Positions 60,361-64,000 of a DNA stretch of 64,000 nucleotides are shown here, in pieces; position 1 is the first letter of the stretch, and the number at the start of each line of letters is the position of its first letter. Both the position numbers and the translations under genes were made by a program. The DNA lies in the NCBI RefSeq assembly GCF_002234405.1, contig NZ_NMQT01000022.1, positions 27,153 through 91,152 of the forward strand, read 5' to 3'. The stretch is from Amycolatopsis thailandensis (GTDB lineage: Bacteria > Actinomycetota > Actinomycetes > Mycobacteriales > Pseudonocardiaceae). Below the pieces are notes generated by a model, which did not search any database, was not told the DNA's origin, and saw only the letters and a program-made list of their open reading frames with translations.

Positions 60361-61641
60361 TCAGCTCGCGGCGGCCGCGACGTGGCGGCACAGCACGTCG
60401 GCCAGGGTGTCGATCTGCTCCTCGGTGATGACCAGCGGCGGGGACAGCACGATGCTGGTGCCGGAGGCGCGGACCACGACGCCATCCGCGCGGCAGCCGG
60501 ACTGCACCGACGCGGTCGGCACGTCCGTGAACTCGATGCCGAGCATCAATCCGACCCCGCGGACTTCGCGCACGTGGTCCAGCTCGGTGAGCGGGTCGAG
60601 CCGCGCACGCAGGCGGGCGCCGAGCACACGGGCGCGTTCGAGGAGGTTCTCCCGTTCGATGATGTCGATGTTCGCCAGCGCGACCGCCGCGCCGACGGGG
60701 TGGCCGTTGTAGGTGAAACCGTGCAGGAACGTGGCCCCGTCGGCGAGGTCGAGCACCCGGCGGCCGATCAGCACCGCGCCCATCGGGACGTAGCCGCTGG
60801 TGATGCCCTTCGCGGTGACGATCATGTCCGGCTCGATACCGAAGTGATGACTGCCGAACCAGTGCCCCGTCCGGCCGAAAGCGGTCACGATCTCGTCGAC
60901 GATCAGCAGGATCCCGTTGCGGCGCAACACTTCCTGCACGCGCGGCCAGTACCCGTCCGGCGGTGGCACCATCCCGCCGACCCCCAGCACCGGTTCGCCG
61001 ATGAACGCGGCGATGCGGTGCGCGCCGATCTCGGCGATGCGCTGTTCCAGCTCCGCGACGAGCACGTCGGCCGCGTCCGGTCCGTGCTCGATGGCGTGGG
61101 GCTTGCCCAGCCATTCCACGTCCGGCAGAAGCGGGCCGAATCCGGCGCGCAGGCCCTCGATCCCGGTCGCGGCGAGCGAAGCGCCGCCCATGCCGTGGTA
61201 GCCGCCGGTCCGGGCCAGCACCACGGTCCGCTCCGGGGAACCGGCGTGGTGGAAGGCGAGGCGGGCGAGCTTGATCGCCGTCTCGTTGCCCTCCGAACCG
61301 CCGTTGGTGAAGAACACGCGTTCCAGCCCGGCGGGGGCGAGCGACAGCAGCCGCTCGGCGAGACGGATCGACGGTGCGTTCGAGTAGTCACCGAAGGACG
61401 AGTAGAACTCCAGACGGCGGATCTGCTCGGCGGCGACGTCGGCGAGTTCGGTCCGGCCGTGACCGACCGGGCACTGCCACAGACCGCAGGTGCCGTCGAC
61501 GTACTGCCGGCCTTCGGTGTCCCACAGCAGCGCGCCTTCACCGCGGTCGAGGATGAGCGGTTCGGCCGGGGCACCGATCGTGGTGTGCGGATGCACGAGG
61601 GTGCGCCGGTCGAGGGCGGCGAGTTCGGAGGTGCTGGTCAT
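60361..61641 (-). CDS. Class III aminotransferase, omega-amine type
   Basis: The 426-aa protein has the PLP-lysine motif MIVTAKGITSGYVPMGAVLI and the acidic residue in ILLIVDEIVTAFGRTGHW, with FFTNGGSEGNETAIKLARLA for phosphate binding. It belongs to the class III omega-transaminases (GABA, putrescine, beta-alanine type). With an aldehyde dehydrogenase in the operon it probably converts an imported amine to an aldehyde and then an acid. Confidence 0.9.
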   Translation of the reverse strand: MTSTSELAALDRRTLVHPHTTIGAPAEPLILDRGEGALLWDTEGRQYVDGTCGLWQCPVGHGRTELADVAAEQIRRLEFYSSFGDYSNAPSIRLAERLLSLAPAGLERVFFTNGGSEGNETAIKLARLAFHHAGSPERTVVLARTGGYHGMGGASLAATGIEGLRAGFGPLLPDVEWLGKPHAIEHGPDAADVLVAELEQRIAEIGAHRIAAFIGEPVLGVGGMVPPPDGYWPRVQEVLRRNGILLIVDEIVTAFGRTGHWFGSHHFGIEPDMIVTAKGITSGYVPMGAVLIGRRVLDLADGATFLHGFTYNGHPVGAAVALANIDIIERENLLERARVLGARLRARLDPLTELDHVREVRGVGLMLGIEFTDVPTASVQSGCRADGVVVRASGTSIVLSPPLVITEEQIDTLADVLCRHVAAAAS

Positions 61642-61668
61642 GGAAGTCCTTTCTCTGCCCGGGCGCGC

Positions 61669-63114
61669 TCAGAACCGCAGCGCCACGGCTTTCGTCTCGG
61701 TGTAGGACTCGATTCCTTCGGCGCCGCCTTCGCGTTCCTGGCCGGAGTTCTTCTGGCCGCCGAAAGGCAGCTCCGGGCGTACCGGGGCCGGATCGTTGAC
61801 CCCGATCACGCCGAAGTCCAGCCGGTCGAGCGCCCGCCAGACGCGGCGCAGGTCGCTGCCGAACAGGTAGGCGGCCAGCCCGTAGTCGGTGGCGTTGGCC
61901 AGGTCGATCGCCTCGTCGTCGCCGGTGAACGTGGCGACGGCCAGCACCGGGCCGAACGTCTCCTCGTGGCTGACGAGCATGTCCGCGGTGACGCCGGTCA
62001 GCACCGTGGGCTCGAAGAAGTGACCGCGCAGCGCCGGGTCGCCGGACTCCCAGCGGCTCCCGCCGACCAGGATCCGGGCGCCCTTGGCCACCGCGTCGGC
62101 GACCTGGTTCTCGACCTTCGCGAGCCCGGCTTCGTCGATCAGAGGACCGACTTTGGTGCCCTCGACGTCTCCGCGTCCGAGCCGTAGCGCGGCCGTCTTC
62201 TTCTCGATCAGGGCGAGCAGGTCGTCCCGCACGCTCTCGTGGACGTAAAGCCGGTTCACCGCCGTGCAGCTCTGGCCCGCGTTGAAGAACTTCGCGGTGA
62301 CCACGCCGGTGGCGGCCGCTTCGAGGTCGGCGTCGGCGAAGACGATCGCGGGGGAGTGCCCGCCCATTTCGAGCGACGTCCGGCGAAGCGTGTCGCCGGT
62401 CTGCCGCAGCAGGCCCAGGCCGACCTCGGTCGAACCGGTGAAGCTGACCTTGCGCAGCCTGCGATCGGCCAGCAGCGCTCCCACGAGCTCCGCGGGCCGG
62501 GTCGTCGTCAGGGATTGCAGCACGCCCGCGGGGAGGCCGGTCGCCTGCACGATGCCGAGCAGCGCGGTGGCGATGAGGGGCGTCTGTTCGGCCGGTTTGG
62601 CGATGACCGGGCAACCGGCGGCCAGGGCGAGCCCGACCTTGCGCAGCAGCATGCTCGCCGGGAAGTTCCACGGCGTGATCGCGAGGACCGGCCCGACGGG
62701 GGAGCGCAGCACCAGGCCGGGGCCCGCCGCGGAGGCGGGGGTGACCCGGCCGTAGGCGCGCCGGCCCTCTTCCGCGGCCCACTCCAGCATCCGGGCGCCG
62801 CCCGCCAGTTCACCGGCGGCCTCCGCGAGGGGTTTGCCGTTCTCCCGGCTCAGCAACGACGCGAGTTCGCCCTGACGGGCGCGGATTTCCGCCGCCGCGG
62901 CGCGAAGGTGCCCGCTGCGGGTCTCCGCGTCGGTGTCCGCCCAGCCGCGGGCGGCGGCGGACGCGGCGTCGAGCGCGGCGAGAGCGTCGGCGGGTTCGGC
63001 GTCGGACGCCTGGCCGAGAACGTCGAGGCTCGCCGGGTCCACGACGTCGAACGTCGCCGGGGCGGAACGCCAGTGACCGTCGATCAGCAAGGTCGCGGCA
63101 GCGGTGTCGGGCAT
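61669..63114 (-). CDS. Aldehyde dehydrogenase, succinate-semialdehyde type
   Basis: The 481-aa protein has the catalytic glutamate in LEMGGHSPAIVFAD and cysteine in FFNAGQSCTAVNRLYVHE, and the NAD motif FTGSTEVG. It resembles GabD and related semialdehyde dehydrogenases. It is the first gene of the seven-gene amine operon, 27 bases before the aminotransferase, and would oxidise the aldehyde produced by that enzyme. A dyad lies 46 bases upstream of its start. Confidence 0.9.
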   Translation of the reverse strand: MPDTAAATLLIDGHWRSAPATFDVVDPASLDVLGQASDAEPADALAALDAASAAARGWADTDAETRSGHLRAAAAEIRARQGELASLLSRENGKPLAEAAGELAGGARMLEWAAEEGRRAYGRVTPASAAGPGLVLRSPVGPVLAITPWNFPASMLLRKVGLALAAGCPVIAKPAEQTPLIATALLGIVQATGLPAGVLQSLTTTRPAELVGALLADRRLRKVSFTGSTEVGLGLLRQTGDTLRRTSLEMGGHSPAIVFADADLEAAATGVVTAKFFNAGQSCTAVNRLYVHESVRDDLLALIEKKTAALRLGRGDVEGTKVGPLIDEAGLAKVENQVADAVAKGARILVGGSRWESGDPALRGHFFEPTVLTGVTADMLVSHEETFGPVLAVATFTGDDEAIDLANATDYGLAAYLFGSDLRRVWRALDRLDFGVIGVNDPAPVRPELPFGGQKNSGQEREGGAEGIESYTETKAVALRF

Positions 63115-63159
63115 CGGATGAGCCTTTCGCTTCGGGGATGCGCCGAGTCTGACCCCCGA

Positions 63160-63178
63160 GTGTTGATTAAGTCAACAC
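63160..63178. promoter_or_regulatory. Dyad before the amine operon
   Basis: GTGTTGA (63160-63166), TTAAG, TCAACAC (63172-63178): 7-bp perfect arms with 5 central bases. It lies 46 bases upstream of the aldehyde dehydrogenase start and is a good candidate for the operator of the operon's regulator. It differs from the dyad in front of the nearby TetR gene. Confidence 0.55.
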
Positions 63179-63235
63179 CCAATGCGTTCCGATGATCCTT
63201 AATGGACAGTGCGTAGTTGTTGTCCTGCAACGAAA

Positions 63236-63301
63236 AAAAGGCAGTACCGTGGACCGGTGTCACGCTGGGGCGCGTGTCATCGGGCCGCGGTACTGCCTTT
63301 T
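63236..63301 (-). terminator. Intrinsic terminator after the TetR gene
   Basis: AAAAGGCAGTACCG (63236-63249) and CGGTACTGCCTTTT (63288-63301) are perfect 14-bp arms around 38 bases. On the reverse strand the hairpin ends in a run of seven T (positions 63233-63239), so it is a classic terminator for the TetR gene that ends at 63306. Confidence 0.75.
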
Positions 63302-63305
63302 CGTT

Positions 63306-63860
63306 CTAGTGGACTTCCGATCGATGCCTCGCCACTACGGCGTGCAGTGCTCCGAGCGCGGGGCCGGGGTCGACGTCCGGATCCGCGACCTGGTGCAGGA
63401 ACATCCCGTCGAGGGCGTAGAAGACCAGTTGCGCGAAGCCGTCGTCCGCTCCCAGTTCTTTGCCGACCGCGTCGAGATAGCCGCGGTAGAGCCGCCGGAG
63501 CACCGGGCGCAACTCCGGGCGCCGCGCCGATTCCACGACCAGCTGATACTGGAAGACCTGGATCTCCGCGCTGTCCCGGTACCGTTTCCGGATCTCCTCG
63601 CCGTCGGCGAACACTCCGGTGCGGGCGCCGATCAAACCGTTCTCCGCGCTTTCTTCGAGCACCCAGTCCAAAGAGGACTGGAGGAGATCGTCGATCGACG
63701 AGAAGTGGTGCTGTACCGCGCCTGTGGTGCAGCCTGCCGCCCTGGCGGCCGCGCGATAGGTGAGACCGCGAAGTCCCTCCCGCGCCACGACTTCGACCGC
63801 CGCGCGCTGGAGTGCCCGCTTCATGCCCGAAGCGTCGTCCTGTGTCTCGGACCGGCTCAT
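63306..63860 (-). CDS. TetR-family transcriptional regulator
   Basis: The 184-aa protein has a TetR helix-turn-helix (LTYRAAARAAGCTTGAVQHH, with F after it) and a C-terminal helical ligand-binding domain (VFQYQLVVESARRPELRPVL, then LVFYALDGMFLHQVADPD). It sits just upstream of the amine operon on the same strand, but a terminator separates them. The start is the ATG at 63858-63860. Confidence 0.85.
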   Translation of the reverse strand: MSRSETQDDASGMKRALQRAAVEVVAREGLRGLTYRAAARAAGCTTGAVQHHFSSIDDLLQSSLDWVLEESAENGLIGARTGVFADGEEIRKRYRDSAEIQVFQYQLVVESARRPELRPVLRRLYRGYLDAVGKELGADDGFAQLVFYALDGMFLHQVADPDVDPGPALGALHAVVARHRSEVH

Positions 63861-63886
63861 CCGGAACCTCCCTGCGTCAGGAGGCT

Positions 63887-63904
63887 ACATTACAGATGTA
63901 ATGT
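63887..63904. promoter_or_regulatory. TetR-type operator ahead of the TetR gene
   Basis: ACATTAC (63887-63893), AGAT, GTAATGT (63898-63904): perfect 7-bp arms with 4 central bases, 27 bases before the TetR start codon. Position and size fit TetR autoregulation. Confidence 0.65.
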
Positions 63905-64000
63905 CGGCTAGTGCCGGTGGTTTGCCAAGTGCTCGCTACCGGAAGCGCCAGCAGTCACAGCAGCAACCTTGCCGGGGTAGCTGAAGTACATGAAGGCCCC

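Noticed and set aside
1..64000. CRISPR arrays, rRNA genes, intact insertion sequences or prophage blocks
   Set aside because: No regularly spaced identical repeats, rRNA signatures, transposase genes or phage structural genes were seen.

Overview
The window is high-G+C actinobacterial chromosome. Its codon use, GTG/TTG starts, ANTAR regulators, PucR tandem genes, RDD, DUF3140, DUF6286 and DUF4037 families and Tat/lipoprotein signals fit the Pseudonocardiales, probably Amycolatopsis or a close relative. The genus is an inference from protein style; no rRNA is present to confirm it.

Left part (1-16.1 kb) is a mosaic of housekeeping-like accessory genes and recombination scars. It holds a GAF-ANTAR regulator cut by the window edge, an SRPBCC protein, a short frame resembling the MLLE (PABC) domain of poly(A)-binding proteins, a zinc alcohol dehydrogenase, a DUF3140 remnant and a molybdopterin oxidoreductase whose downstream partner gene is cut off. 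There a lower-G+C restriction-modification island begins: a BsuBI/PstI-type endonuclease, its N6-adenine methyltransferase and a divergent, probably leaderless EVE-domain protein. It ends at a 5'-truncated epoxide hydrolase. Next come tiny ORFs, perfect palindromes, an unusual XRE-receiver-LuxR hybrid regulator, an Abi_C fragment and a frameshifted large serine recombinase that ends at the 3' end of a tRNA with anticodon CAA.

Middle part (16.3-34.9 kb): the PdtaR-type ANTAR response regulator, an alkaline phosphatase with an operator-like palindrome, and an Asp23/Gls24-AmaP envelope-stress operon followed by an anti-sigma-type ATPase and an SDR. After several singletons comes a catabolic cluster for a hydroxylated aromatic. 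It has an XRE-cupin regulator, a GLYR-type dehydrogenase, an NTF2-like protein, maleylacetate reductase, an intradiol (hydroxyquinol-type) dioxygenase, an MFS importer and a second dehydrogenase. Three copies of a 21-bp dyad, GTGTTCA-N7-TGAACAC, sit at the regulator, at a divergent unknown gene and over the promoter of the catabolic operon.

Right part (35-64 kb): a Tat-secreted TagC/P68-like propeller, a PoxB-type TPP enzyme, two tandem PucR regulators, a class A beta-lactamase-like protein, a TrmB/LuxR-type regulator and a giant secreted subtilase. A compact group follows: two secreted lamin-tail-domain proteins around a small XRE regulator, plus a response regulator with Glu in place of the phosphoacceptor Asp. 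The last third has DUF6892, RDD, TPR-like, TMEM175 and MarR genes, and a tightly overlapping seven-gene operon. That operon encodes aldehyde dehydrogenase, class III aminotransferase, a complete polyamine-type ABC transporter and an amidohydrolase, and it sits beside a TetR regulator. It probably imports an amine and converts it through an omega-semialdehyde.

No CRISPR array, rRNA or intact insertion sequence was seen.
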